From assembly GCF_002875945.1 (NCBI RefSeq), contig NZ_MCZK01000118.1, forward strand, positions 1 through 64,000: 64,000 nt of DNA, read 5' to 3'. A model generated the notes under the pieces. That model made no database searches. It worked only from the letters and a program-made list of their open reading frames with translations, and was not told the DNA's origin. The first letter of the stretch is position 1, and each line of letters opens with the position of its first letter. Below, in pieces: positions 9,024 through 17,474 of this stretch. The position numbers and the translations under genes were made by a program. Origin of the DNA: Vibrio lentus (lineage in GTDB: Bacteria; Pseudomonadota; Gammaproteobacteria; Enterobacterales; Vibrionaceae).

Positions 9024-10190
9024 CTAGTTACCCCTTGATACAGAGTGTTTAGCAAGCGCATGAGGTGGAACACCAAACGCTTTCTTGAAAGCACTAGTGA
9101 AGTTAGAAGGGTGTTGATAACCCGCTTCATAGGCTGCCTCAGTTATTGAAACTAAGCCACGCTCTAAGTGTTGGCGCGCGATATCTAGACGTCGGTGGCG
9201 AATATAACCGTTGATAGTGAGGTTGTAAGATTGCTTAAATCGACGCTGAAGGTTAGAAATGCTCATCGAGAATTTACTCGCGATGCTTTCAAGACTGAGT
9301 GGCTGATCTAGATTTATTTCAATGTAGCTGATGATATCTTCTATTTTGGCGTCGAACCCCTTTGCCACTGGAACGTCATCATTGTTTTCATCCAATCCAA
9401 CGTCCTGAAATATGCTGTTTGCACTGGTGCTTGTATCTTCCGAGGTACACTCTTGGCAACATTGTATCGGCATCTGAGAAAGAGTTTGAGCGATCAATTG
9501 TTGGGTCAACGTCTCGACGACGAGCTTGTCTTGAAAGTTGGTCGGTGTCGCTTGGCTGGTTAATCTGTTCGTTAATTGAATGATGTCAGGGTTTAGCTCT
9601 AACTCGTAAAACGCTTTGTGTGAATCTAGGAATGACTTGCTAGAACAGTGGTCGCTTAAACGAGGCTCTATCCATTGTGGCTTAACCAAGATGTTGACCT
9701 TATTCATCTTGTTGTCTTGGATTAACGAGCGCCTAAAGTTAGCTGGTTTGGCTAAGTTTACCACCACGCCTTGTGGCTCATTGCTGGCATCGAGATCGAA
9801 CTCAAGATCGTCGTAGCCAAAGGTGAGTTTCCCTTCGAGAAGAATGGTAATCAAGATAGCGGAGTGAGCCGTCGATACGATGTTGCTGTCTACTAATTCA
9901 ATACAACGACCGCCATGCACAAAGATTTGGTCATTGTATTGGTAAGAAAGGAATTTGCCTTCAGCAAGTGATGTCTGCTTGGTTTGACCTTGTGTCACGA
10001 TAATCTGCTTTTCAGTCTGTTCTAGCTTCTTGGTCAGAGCGACTTTTTTAGTTAACGCAGGTTTTTTCGTTAGCATAGATTTGTTTGTTAACACTGGTTT
10101 GTTCGTTAACACAGTTTTCTTGTTTAATTCGACTCTTTCGGCCACAGCCGTTTCGGCAAGTTTAGTTTGCTTTGATGTTACTTCACTCAT
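9024..10190 (-). CDS. AraC family regulator with hexapeptide-repeat N-terminus
   Basis: The C-terminal AraC/XylS DNA-binding domain (last 100 residues) holds both helix-turn-helix motifs, seen as SLESIASKFSMSISNLQRRF and ITEAAYEAGYQHPSNFTSAF. The middle part is a sensor-like region with no family I can name. The N-terminus (about residues 22-57) is a low-complexity run of six hexapeptides of the LTNKPV/LTKKPA type, which is unusual. I chose the ATG at 10190 because GAGGA lies at the right distance; the longer reading from 10286 has no binding site and covers the Fur-like box. It is divergent from a TonB-dependent receptor gene, so it probably activates that gene in response to its ligand, as AraC regulators of siderophore uptake do. 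Confidence 0.85.
   Translation of the reverse strand: MSEVTSKQTKLAETAVAERVELNKKTVLTNKPVLTNKSMLTKKPALTKKVALTKKLEQTEKQIIVTQGQTKQTSLAEGKFLSYQYNDQIFVHGGRCIELVDSNIVSTAHSAILITILLEGKLTFGYDDLEFDLDASNEPQGVVVNLAKPANFRRSLIQDNKMNKVNILVKPQWIEPRLSDHCSSKSFLDSHKAFYELELNPDIIQLTNRLTSQATPTNFQDKLVVETLTQQLIAQTLSQMPIQCCQECTSEDTSTSANSIFQDVGLDENNDDVPVAKGFDAKIEDIISYIEINLDQPLSLESIASKFSMSISNLQRRFKQSYNLTINGYIRHRRLDIARQHLERGLVSITEAAYEAGYQHPSNFTSAFKKAFGVPPHALAKHSVSRGN
10020..10127 (-). repeat. Six tandem 18-bp repeats inside the AraC regulator gene
   Basis: Six consecutive 18-base units encode LNKKTV, LTNKPV, LTNKSM, LTKKPA, LTKKVA and LTKKLE. The DNA copies share a GTTAAC-like core with drift between units. The array is in frame, so copy-number change would not break the gene. 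Confidence 0.75.
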
Positions 10191-10270
10191 TTGACCGTTC
10201 CTCATAACACCTGTGCGTTTCTGCATAAGCAAATCATCTGTGCATTTATAAATTACAACTCTATCATATT

Positions 10271-10285
10271 TGCGAATTATTATCA
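10271..10285. promoter_or_regulatory. Fur-box-like site between AraC regulator and TonB receptor
   Basis: TGCGAAT-T-ATTATCA matches the 7-1-7 Fur consensus TGATAAT-N-ATTATCA at 12 of 14 arm positions, counted by eye. It lies 21 bases upstream of the receptor ATG and about 80 bases upstream of the regulator start, so it could give iron repression in either or both directions. Confidence 0.6.
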
Positions 10286-10306
10286 TTTACATCTAGGATT
10301 GAATTT

Positions 10307-12313
10307 ATGGAAAGCCCAGTCAACTCAACAATCAAGCTTTCAGCCCTCTGTATTGCAATTGCCAGCGCGTTTAGTAGCCCGGTGATTGCAGAGGAAAACA
10401 CATCGCACTTTGATGAAGTTGTGGTGTGGGGAACGAGAGTATCAAGCAACACCGAATCTATCATTGCCGATGACATGTCACTCAAGCAAGCTGACCATAT
10501 GTCGGATCTACTGCGTGAAATTCCCGGTGTTGATGTTGGGGGAACGCACTCGGTCAACCAACGAATTACCATCCGTGGCTTAAGCGAAACTGACTTAGAT
10601 ATTCGACTCGATGGTGCTTCTCAGCACGCGAACATGTTCCACCATATTGGTAACCTCACTCTTAACCCAGACATCTTGAAATCGGCCGATATCCAAGTAG
10701 GTAACAACTCGGTTACGCAAAATGGGTTAGGCGGTTCGGTGCTGTTTGAAACTAAAGATGCGAAAGATCTGCTTCGTTATGATGAGAGCTTTGGTGCTCG
10801 TGTTTATGGCGGCTATGCCACGAACGCAAGTCAGCAAGGTTCTTTAACTGTGTATGGTTTGTTGTCGGATAAGGTCGATGCCATGCTCTACAGCCATTAC
10901 ATGAGTAGAGATGATTTCGAAGACGGCGACGGCAATGAAACCTTCGGCTCAGAAGGGGACGTGTATAACATTCTCGGTAAGATTGGTTATGAACCGAGTG
11001 ACTTACACCGCTTTGAACTCTCTTATGATCTCTACCGCGATAGTGGTGATTACAGCCCGCGTCCAGATATGTCTGGCGGTGCGAACGAAGGCTTGTCTAA
11101 CGATATTCTCATTCCTACCGATTACGATCGTGACACTATAACGGCTAGCTATGAACTGCGTGGCGAAAATCACCAAGGTAACGTGACTCTGTATAACACA
11201 GAGACAGAGATTCAGCGTGATGAAAGCGTTATGGCGCCACGTTGGCCATCGAATCGATTGTCTAACAACACCGCGAAGAACCAAAACTTTGGCTTGAATG
11301 CTAAGTTCCAATCGGACTATCGCTTGATGTCGTTTGATAACATCGCGACCTATGGTTTTGACTACATGGACAAGTCATCGAGCAGCTATTACGGCAGCAG
11401 TAAGTTTATGGACGAGTCAGCAATTTCTACCGCCCTTTTTGTTGAAGACCAGCTCTACTTTACCCAAGCCTTCTCTATCACTGCGGGTGTCCGTTTTGAT
11501 GATTATCAACGCAAAGCCGAAACCGGTAACGACGACTTTGACGACATGACGTGGTCGTTGGCAACGCAATGGGATGTGACTCAAGATTGGACCTTGTTTG
11601 CCAGCACTCGCTCGTTGTTCAAAGGGCCTGAGTTGATGGAAACCTTTATCGCTTATCAAGATGCTGCATTTTTAGCGGACGATATTAAAGCCGAAACCGG
11701 GCAGAACACGCAAGGTGGCGTGCGTTTTGATAAGCGTTTAGATAACCACTTCATCGGCGCAAACCTAACCGTGTTCCAAACCAATATTGATGATTATATA
11801 GCTGAAGAGTATCAACCCGCGAACCAGAGCTATTTGATTTACAATTTAGGCGACGTCGAGATAAAAGGCTTCGAGGCAAGTTTGTCTTATGGCTATGAGA
11901 TGTTTAACAGCAAACTGTCTTATGCGCGTTCAGATACGAAAAATAAAGACACAGGTGGTGCTGTTGCGGGTGGTAACGGACGCAGTATTGATATGGGTGA
12001 CAGCATCACGCTAACACTGGATTATCAGTCTGAAGCGCTAGAAACGATCTTTGGTTGGAACTCAATGTTGGTGAAAGACGAAGATAATGTATTCGATGGT
12101 CAGCCAATCAAAGAGGGTTACGATGTTCACAACCTGTATGCTCAGTGGGTGCCATCAAATGTGGATGGGTTGTCTGTCACCTTTGGTATCGATAACGTGT
12201 TTGATGAGCAATACACGTCACACGCATCTCGTTCAGGCACAGCAAGAGGCTTTACCTTGGATGACTATGAACCTGGCCGTAACTACAAACTGTCTGCCGC
12301 GTATCAGTTCTAA
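10307..12313 (+). CDS. TonB-dependent outer membrane receptor (siderophore/heme type)
   Basis: This 668-residue protein has a signal peptide ending near PVIAEE. A plug domain (about residues 35-160) contains the TonB-box-like DEVVVWGTR and IPGVDVGG. A 22-strand-type barrel follows, with a terminal aromatic residue (SAAYQF). GLGGSVLFETKDAKDLL in the plug resembles heme/siderophore receptors. In the barrel, STRSLFKGPELMETF occupies the place of the FRAP box of heme receptors, but FRAP and NPNL themselves are absent, so a siderophore is the likelier ligand (inference). The Fur-like box and the divergent AraC gene support iron-regulated, ligand-induced expression. The arrangement recalls vibrio desferrioxamine receptors next to AraC regulators, but I cannot confirm that identity. 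Confidence 0.88.
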   Translation: MESPVNSTIKLSALCIAIASAFSSPVIAEENTSHFDEVVVWGTRVSSNTESIIADDMSLKQADHMSDLLREIPGVDVGGTHSVNQRITIRGLSETDLDIRLDGASQHANMFHHIGNLTLNPDILKSADIQVGNNSVTQNGLGGSVLFETKDAKDLLRYDESFGARVYGGYATNASQQGSLTVYGLLSDKVDAMLYSHYMSRDDFEDGDGNETFGSEGDVYNILGKIGYEPSDLHRFELSYDLYRDSGDYSPRPDMSGGANEGLSNDILIPTDYDRDTITASYELRGENHQGNVTLYNTETEIQRDESVMAPRWPSNRLSNNTAKNQNFGLNAKFQSDYRLMSFDNIATYGFDYMDKSSSSYYGSSKFMDESAISTALFVEDQLYFTQAFSITAGVRFDDYQRKAETGNDDFDDMTWSLATQWDVTQDWTLFASTRSLFKGPELMETFIAYQDAAFLADDIKAETGQNTQGGVRFDKRLDNHFIGANLTVFQTNIDDYIAEEYQPANQSYLIYNLGDVEIKGFEASLSYGYEMFNSKLSYARSDTKNKDTGGAVAGGNGRSIDMGDSITLTLDYQSEALETIFGWNSMLVKDEDNVFDGQPIKEGYDVHNLYAQWVPSNVDGLSVTFGIDNVFDEQYTSHASRSGTARGFTLDDYEPGRNYKLSAAYQF

Positions 12314-12475
12314 AAAAGACTTAAACTTGTGGTTTAGTTAGCGCGATAGACTCACGGTCGTAGGGATCCGCAAAGTTTATTGTTCAAGACTGAAGCTATT
12401 CTTTTAAGTCGGTCGTTTAAAGTATTCATTTAAGTCACGCGTTTTAGTGATTACTTTAGGTGACTAGTGAAAAGA

Positions 12476-12520
12476 AAAGCGCCTCTCGAGCAAGGAATCG
12501 AGAGGCGCTTTAATTTTTGG
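12476..12520 (+). terminator. Strong terminator after the TonB receptor
   Basis: A perfect 14-bp stem (12476-12489 with 12498-12511) with an 8-base loop is followed by TAATTTTT. It lies between convergent genes and may serve both. Confidence 0.8.
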
Positions 12521-12588
12521 AGAGCTAGCAGTTTTTGGAGAACTAGCCGTTTGGGTGATTCTAGTCATTTCATGAAAGCCAAATAGCT

Positions 12589-13533
12589 CTATTCAATTGG
12601 TAGACACAAAACACCGCCATTGATATCGACTTGGTTTAGCCATTCCGTTGGAATTGCGCCGTCTTCTTCGTAGAAGCAGGCTGCTAATACCGCGCCAATC
12701 ACGATCGCACGTCCGCAACTATCACCGCCACATAAGATGTTATCTCGAATGCCTTGTTTAAAGCTTTGAGCGCCAGCAATGATGCGAATCAGCAATGGGA
12801 ACGCGGCACTCAATTCACAATGCAGTCCAAACTTCTTCGCGGCATCTGTTATTGAAAGCTCAGGTTCAGCCAGTGCTTCATCGATTTGATCGTGTATAAA
12901 TTTGCTGCAGGTTTGTCTTACCATTTCTACCGATTGTAGTGGTGAGTTACCTTGTATTGCGGCTTGAATCAGTAGGGTGATGGCTTGTGCCCACTCTACG
13001 GCTCTATCATTATTATTAGTGACTCGAACCGCACTCTCGACCATAGCCGGTAAGGTGTGAGAAGTGTAGGTACATGCCACTAAAGGTATAAGCTTTGAAA
13101 CCGCAGGTAATTGGGTGTCATCAGCGCCACAGGCTGTGATTGGGGCATCGGCTAGCTCTAATTGATGTATGTTCAGCAAGCTCATACGAGTCGCTTTATC
13201 AATGTAGCCTTGCCAACTGCCACCAAAGTCAAACCAGAAACGGAAGTGCTTAATGTAACTCGCTTCATCGTAGTGTTGATTGTCGACTAGGCTGTCGACC
13301 ATCGCCAATAACTGAGCACCGTATTGCGATTGATCACCTGCGGTTTTTCCTTGGTGCGCGAAATACCCTTTGTCTTGATAATCGAACTGGTTTGGTGAAC
13401 GAAATTCTGGCTCAAAACCAGCAACCTGTAAGATCTTCTCTTGGTCATACAGCCAATGTAGCCCCATTGAAGCGGCGTCTCCAACCAATGCGCCCACAAC
13501 GGCGCAAAAAGCTCTTTGTTTATGATTGTCCAT
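12589..13533 (-). CDS. ADP-ribosylglycohydrolase-fold protein, J1-crystallin-like
   Basis: This 314-residue protein has the all-helical ADP-ribosylglycohydrolase fold. The N-terminal GALVGDAASMGLHWLYD segment is the family start. The metal-site motifs are altered. Where classical members have TDDT, this protein has GDQSQYG (residues 66-72). Where they have GGDTDT, it has GGDSCGR (residues 269-275). These variants are familiar from the J1-crystallin/selenoprotein-J branch of the family. Whether it removes ADP-ribose or acts on another N-glycosidic substrate is open. It is a single gene, convergent with the TonB receptor. Confidence 0.82.
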   Translation of the reverse strand: MDNHKQRAFCAVVGALVGDAASMGLHWLYDQEKILQVAGFEPEFRSPNQFDYQDKGYFAHQGKTAGDQSQYGAQLLAMVDSLVDNQHYDEASYIKHFRFWFDFGGSWQGYIDKATRMSLLNIHQLELADAPITACGADDTQLPAVSKLIPLVACTYTSHTLPAMVESAVRVTNNNDRAVEWAQAITLLIQAAIQGNSPLQSVEMVRQTCSKFIHDQIDEALAEPELSITDAAKKFGLHCELSAAFPLLIRIIAGAQSFKQGIRDNILCGGDSCGRAIVIGAVLAACFYEEDGAIPTEWLNQVDINGGVLCLPIE

Positions 13534-13638
13534 GCTGAGTGAAGTCCTTGAGAAGAATCAATGAAATTGGGTACTGAAAGTATAGTGTTTAAATGAGGGG
13601 TTTGCTGTGTTTCGATAGAGAGTTTTTAGCGAATTAAT

Positions 13639-13669
13639 CCTGATTGGTCAATGAGTTAAACCAATCAGG
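13639..13669. repeat. 10-bp inverted repeat between the ABC operon and the glycohydrolase gene
   Basis: Arms CCTGATTGGT (13639-13648) and ACCAATCAGG (13660-13669) are perfect complements over an 11-base loop. The repeat lies downstream of the ABC operon and upstream of the glycohydrolase gene (both on the minus strand). There is no strong T-run, so its role is unclear. Confidence 0.45.
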
Positions 13670-13752
13670 TTAAGTTGATGAATATTATCAATTAGGTGTT
13701 GGTGCTGGCCATCGAACCGATGCTTGAATTCACGTTCAAATAGCCAGTGATG

Positions 13753-14676
13753 TTAGCGGTTTAGATAAACACTCGATCGTTGCTCGATTACTTTGAAAAT
13801 TCTCGAAAGAGTGAAACATAGTGCGAAGTAAACCGCGCCTACAATCAACCAGATCTCGAAGATCAAACCGGAAGAGTTCGCCATTTCGGTGCCAACAAAC
13901 GTCATCTCTTGAATGGAAATCAGCGACACAATCGAGGTGTCTTTTACTAGCGAAATTGCCTGACCTGCCAAAGGTGGCGTAATCGCCGTTAATACCTGAG
14001 GGCCAACCACAAATCGATATTTAGAGAATGCAGACAACCCGAGCGAATCAGCCGCTTCCCATTGCCCTTTAGGAATGCTTTCTAAACCAGCTCGAATCAC
14101 TTCAGCGATATAAGCGGAAGAGAGCAGGCCAATACAGATAACACCAGAGGCTAAGTTTTCCCATAGGTTTGCGGGCCCGAATAGGAAACCTTGAACAGCG
14201 TTAATTTCGCCATTGTGTTCACGTAAAATGCTTTCTAAGCCAAGCAGTGGGATCAGCTGGTTAGACACAAAGAAGTAAAAGATAAACACAAATACCAATG
14301 GTGGAATATTTCGAACCAACTGGATGAAAATCAGCGCCGGTGTTTTGAAGAAAGCGATCTTAGAGTGTCTTGCTACTCCTAACAGTGTGCCGAAAGAGAG
14401 CGCTAACACCATGCTCCACAAGCTCAAACGCAATGTTGCGACCAAGCCTTGGAAGAAGTAAGGAATACTGCCTTGAGAAGGTGGAATAAAAATTAATGTG
14501 AACGCGTCTTCCCATCGCCACTGATAGTTAATACCGACAGAAGAACGATAATAAAGCCAACCTGCGAACGCACAAATAATGGCAAACAACACACCATCTA
14601 AGAGATTGAGGCGTTGATACCAAGGCTTCATGTGAAGGTTGGGCTTGGGCGTTGATAATGCGCTAGTACTACTCAC
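13753..14676 (-). CDS. Polar amino acid ABC transporter permease
   Basis: This 307-residue HisM/GlnP-type inner-membrane permease carries the EAA loop seen as GQWEAADSLGLS, followed by the LPQ-like VVGPQVLTAITPPLAGQ segment. It has an extra N-terminal membrane segment and a roughly 90-residue region before the transporter core, as in the AapQ/BztB-like permeases of glutamate/aspartate systems. It is the last gene of the operon, separated from the binding-protein gene by 177 bases that contain a hairpin. It should pair with the other permease to form the membrane channel of the importer. Confidence 0.9.
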   Translation of the reverse strand: MSSTSALSTPKPNLHMKPWYQRLNLLDGVLFAIICAFAGWLYYRSSVGINYQWRWEDAFTLIFIPPSQGSIPYFFQGLVATLRLSLWSMVLALSFGTLLGVARHSKIAFFKTPALIFIQLVRNIPPLVFVFIFYFFVSNQLIPLLGLESILREHNGEINAVQGFLFGPANLWENLASGVICIGLLSSAYIAEVIRAGLESIPKGQWEAADSLGLSAFSKYRFVVGPQVLTAITPPLAGQAISLVKDTSIVSLISIQEMTFVGTEMANSSGLIFEIWLIVGAVYFALCFTLSRIFKVIEQRSSVYLNR

Positions 14677-14773
14677 GTCATTCCTGTTTAAACATTAATT
14701 ATTATTAGGTTATTGCTTAGCTCTAAAACGAATCCAATCAGGCTACTTAAAGGCGATTTAAGTTGTCACTCAG

Positions 14774-14800
14774 AAGGCAGTGCAAACAGTGCACTGCCTT
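14774..14800 (-). repeat. Intra-operon hairpin after the binding-protein gene
   Basis: A perfect 11-bp stem (14774-14784 with 14790-14800) with a 5-base loop lies between the binding-protein stop (14854) and the downstream permease start (14676). Without a long T-run it is more likely an mRNA stabiliser or partial attenuator than a full terminator. Confidence 0.6.
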
Positions 14801-14853
14801 GATTTAGATTCGACAGATTAGCCCATACTCAAAAAGTTGAGCTCAGCTTCGGA

Positions 14854-15663
14854 TTACTGACCTTGAGCAATCTGATCTTGCCAATCTAGAGTAGAGAACC
14901 AGTACTCGTAACGCTCTTTCAACCAACCGTCTTCAGTACGTGCTTTGATCCACGCGTTGAAGAATTCTGTTTTGTCTGTTTCGCCTAGGCGCACAGCGAA
15001 CGCTTCGTTACCTTTTGACAGACGCTCTTCAAATGGAATGAATAACGTGTCTGCGTTTTTAATCGCTTCGTGTTCTGGTTTCGGGCTAGATGCGATAACC
15101 GCGTGTGCATTACCGTTTAGCACTTCTTGGAATGCTTGAGCATCGTCATCGAACTGAAGTACTTTTGCTTTCGGGAAGGTTTCACGAGCCACTTGAACTG
15201 TGAATGCACCACGACGTGCTGCAATTTTCACTCGACGAGAATCGAAATCAGAGATCTGAGTAAAGCCTTCCGCTAGTTCTTTGTTTGCTGCTAGTTGAAC
15301 ACCTGAGTGAGAGTATGGTTCAGTAAACAATACACTCTTAGATCGCGCTTCAGTGATAGACAAACCGCCGATGATCACATCAAACTTGTTCGATAGTAGA
15401 GAAGGAATGATGCCGTCCCATGCCGTCGGTACGAACTCAACTTTCCAGCCTGAATCTTCAGCGAGGCGTTTTGCCACATCGATTTCAAAGCCAACAAGGT
15501 CGCCTTGTTTGTTACGCATGGCCCAAGGTACAAAAGTCGACATACCAACACGAATAGAACCGCGTTCGTTGATTTTGTCTAGGTTAGGCGTTTCAGAAGC
15601 AAGTGCAGGCAAACTTACGGCAAGCGCAAGTAGAGCTGTAATTGCGGTTTTAAATAGCTTCAT
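14854..15663 (-). CDS. Periplasmic amino acid-binding protein of ABC transporter
   Basis: This 269-residue solute-binding protein of family 3 (SBP_bac_3) has a classic signal peptide of about 22 residues ending at ALASE. The mature part begins with LDKINERGSIRVGMSTFVPW. Typical segments are GDLVGFEIDVAKRLAEDSGW, WDGIIPSLLSNKFDVIIGG and MSITEARSKSVLFTEPY-like residues. The family binds polar amino acids in the periplasm and delivers them to the permeases. The ligand cannot be fixed from sequence alone. It is the third gene of the operon, 12 bases after the upstream permease. Confidence 0.92.
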   Translation of the reverse strand: MKLFKTAITALLALAVSLPALASETPNLDKINERGSIRVGMSTFVPWAMRNKQGDLVGFEIDVAKRLAEDSGWKVEFVPTAWDGIIPSLLSNKFDVIIGGLSITEARSKSVLFTEPYSHSGVQLAANKELAEGFTQISDFDSRRVKIAARRGAFTVQVARETFPKAKVLQFDDDAQAFQEVLNGNAHAVIASSPKPEHEAIKNADTLFIPFEERLSKGNEAFAVRLGETDKTEFFNAWIKARTEDGWLKERYEYWFSTLDWQDQIAQGQ

Positions 15664-15675
15664 GCTGATAAATCC

Positions 15676-16473
15676 TTATTGTGTTCGCCAGTTAGCTCCG
15701 AGCTTATGCTCAAGCCAAGCAGCAACGGCAGAAAGTGAAAGTGTAAGTGCAAGATAAATGATCGCCACAGAGAACCAGATCTCAAATGGCATCGCGGTTT
15801 CAGAAACAATGTTTCTGGCTTCGGTTGTCAGGTCGAAAATAGCCATGACACTCACAATCGAAGAGTTTTTAATAAGAGAGATAACTTCATTTGTTAGAGG
15901 CGGCAACGTGCGTTGAATCACCTGAGGAAGAATCACATCCCAATAAGTATAGGTCTTTGATAAGCCCAAAGATTGAGCTGCTTCAAATTGTCCTTTAGCA
16001 ATGCCATTTAAACCTGCACGAAATATCTCGGCAGTGTACGCCCCTTGGAAAAGTGCCAAGGCTAAAACAGCGGTGCTAAAGCGGTCTAGCCCCAATACAG
16101 GGCCAAACACAAAATAGAGCAAATAGATTTGTACTAATAACGGGGTGTTACGAATTAACTCGACATAGCTGGTGGCTAGGGTACGTCCGACCACAGAGTT
16201 AGAGTTGCGTAACAGGGCTGTGGTTAAACCAATGATTAGCGTAGCGACTAAAGAAATCAGAGAGATATTGATGGTGACGAGTAAACCTTCCATCAATTCT
16301 GCAGGCCACCATTCACCGTCTTCATAAAAGGCGATGTAGTCAGGCACTCGTTCCCATTGCCAGCTGTATCCCATGGCTTGAGCACCAGAATCGAGGATCC
16401 AGATAACAGCTGCCGCGAGCACAACAATTTGTACCAATGCGGATAGGGCAGGTTTCACTATTTTAAGCAGCAT
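15676..16473 (-). CDS. Polar amino acid ABC transporter permease
   Basis: This 265-residue HisM/GlnP-type permease has the EAA loop as GQFEAAQSLGLS and the conserved VILPQVIQRTLPPLTNE segment. The ATG at 16473 overlaps the stop of the ATP-binding gene as TGATG, which points to translational coupling. I therefore prefer it over the longer reading from 16539, which would overlap the upstream gene by 67 bases. A long first periplasmic loop (around WQWERVPDYIAFYEDGEWW) resembles that of the other permease. The two presumably form a heterodimer. Confidence 0.9.
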   Translation of the reverse strand: MLLKIVKPALSALVQIVVLAAAVIWILDSGAQAMGYSWQWERVPDYIAFYEDGEWWPAELMEGLLVTINISLISLVATLIIGLTTALLRNSNSVVGRTLATSYVELIRNTPLLVQIYLLYFVFGPVLGLDRFSTAVLALALFQGAYTAEIFRAGLNGIAKGQFEAAQSLGLSKTYTYWDVILPQVIQRTLPPLTNEVISLIKNSSIVSVMAIFDLTTEARNIVSETAMPFEIWFSVAIIYLALTLSLSAVAAWLEHKLGANWRTQ

Positions 16474-17219
16474 CAGTAAGTCAGAATCTGATTTAGGAAC
16501 GCTTGAGTACGCTCGTGTTGAGGGTTTTCGAACAAACACAGTGGCGTGTTGGATTCCACGATTTGTCCTTCATCCATAAAAATGACACGGTCGGCAACAC
16601 GTTTTGCAAAGCCCATTTCATGTGTCACACACACCATGGTAATGCCTTCACTCGCGAGCTCAACCATCACATCAAGTACCTCGTTGATCATTTCCGGATC
16701 AAGGGCAGATGTCGGTTCATCAAACAACAGCAGTTCAGGTTTCATACAAAGAGAGCGAGCAATTGCCACTCGTTGTTGTTGGCCACCAGAAAGCTGAGCT
16801 GGGTACTTATTCGCTTGCTCTGCAATGTGCACACATTCGAGATAATGCATCGCCGTTTTCTCTGCTTCTTCTTTGCTTTTCTTGAGCGTACGAATCGGAG
16901 ACAGAGTCAGGTTTTCAAGCACAGTAAGATGGGGGAATAAATGGAAGTGCTGAAACACCATTCCAACTTGGCCCGGTGTGTTGAACTTACACGGGAGTGT
17001 TTGTTCTAGCACGGAAAGCTCGCCACTTTCGAAGGGTTCTAGCTGATTGATACAGCGGATTAAGGTTGATTTCCCCGAACCAGACGGCCCGCAAATCACC
17101 ACTATTTCTCCCTGTTCAATCTTTAAATCGATATCCTTTAGGGCATGAAAATCACCATACCACTTGTTAAGTGACTTAAACTTAACCATTTCCTTGAGAT
17201 TGTTCAAATCGTTGTTCAT
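16473..17219 (-). CDS. Amino acid ABC transporter ATP-binding protein (GlnQ/AapP type)
   Basis: This 248-residue ABC ATPase has Walker [10 protein letters not shown] (about residues 44-52), the signature [13 protein letters not shown], Walker [16 protein letters not shown] and the switch histidine in [10 protein letters not shown]. It is very close in layout to GlnQ/HisP-type subunits. It energises the two permeases encoded downstream and is the first gene of the operon (ATPase, permease, binding protein, permease). The promoter should lie in the 100 bases upstream, after the yqhD terminator. Confidence 0.93.
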   Translation of the reverse strand: MNNDLNNLKEMVKFKSLNKWYGDFHALKDIDLKIEQGEIVVICGPSGSGKSTLIRCINQLEPFESGELSVLEQTLPCKFNTPGQVGMVFQHFHLFPHLTVLENLTLSPIRTLKKSKEEAEKTAMHYLECVHIAEQANKYPAQLSGGQQQRVAIARSLCMKPELLLFDEPTSALDPEMINEVLDVMVELASEGITMVCVTHEMGFAKRVADRVIFMDEGQIVESNTPLCLFENPQHERTQAFLNQILTY

Positions 17220-17313
17220 ACCTAGTAAAGAGACAGGTTTACCTTAACAATATAGAAATATGATTGCACATAAAATTAGGGACTTATGAGAATTTAATAG
17301 CATCTTGTAGGGC

Positions 17314-17349
17314 AAATAAAAAGCAGCGCCCAAAATGAACGCTGCTTTT
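17314..17349 (-). terminator. Terminator after yqhD
   Basis: Read on the minus strand, a perfect 10-bp stem (17340-17349 with 17319-17328) is followed by TTTATTT. It separates the yqhD-like transcript from the amino acid ABC operon. Confidence 0.7.
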
Positions 17350-17474
17350 GATATACGAAAGACCAAAGAATTTGGTTCAGTGTAATGCCATAAATATTAT
17401 ATAAGGCATTTCACTCGTTCAATTCACCTTTGTATTTCGATCTGTCTTTTGCTTTCTTTAAGTTTTAGCGAATC

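Noticed and set aside
11003..11311. Long antisense frame inside the TonB receptor gene
   Set aside because: It is a shadow of the receptor frame, with cysteine/valine-rich random-looking sequence and no start signal.
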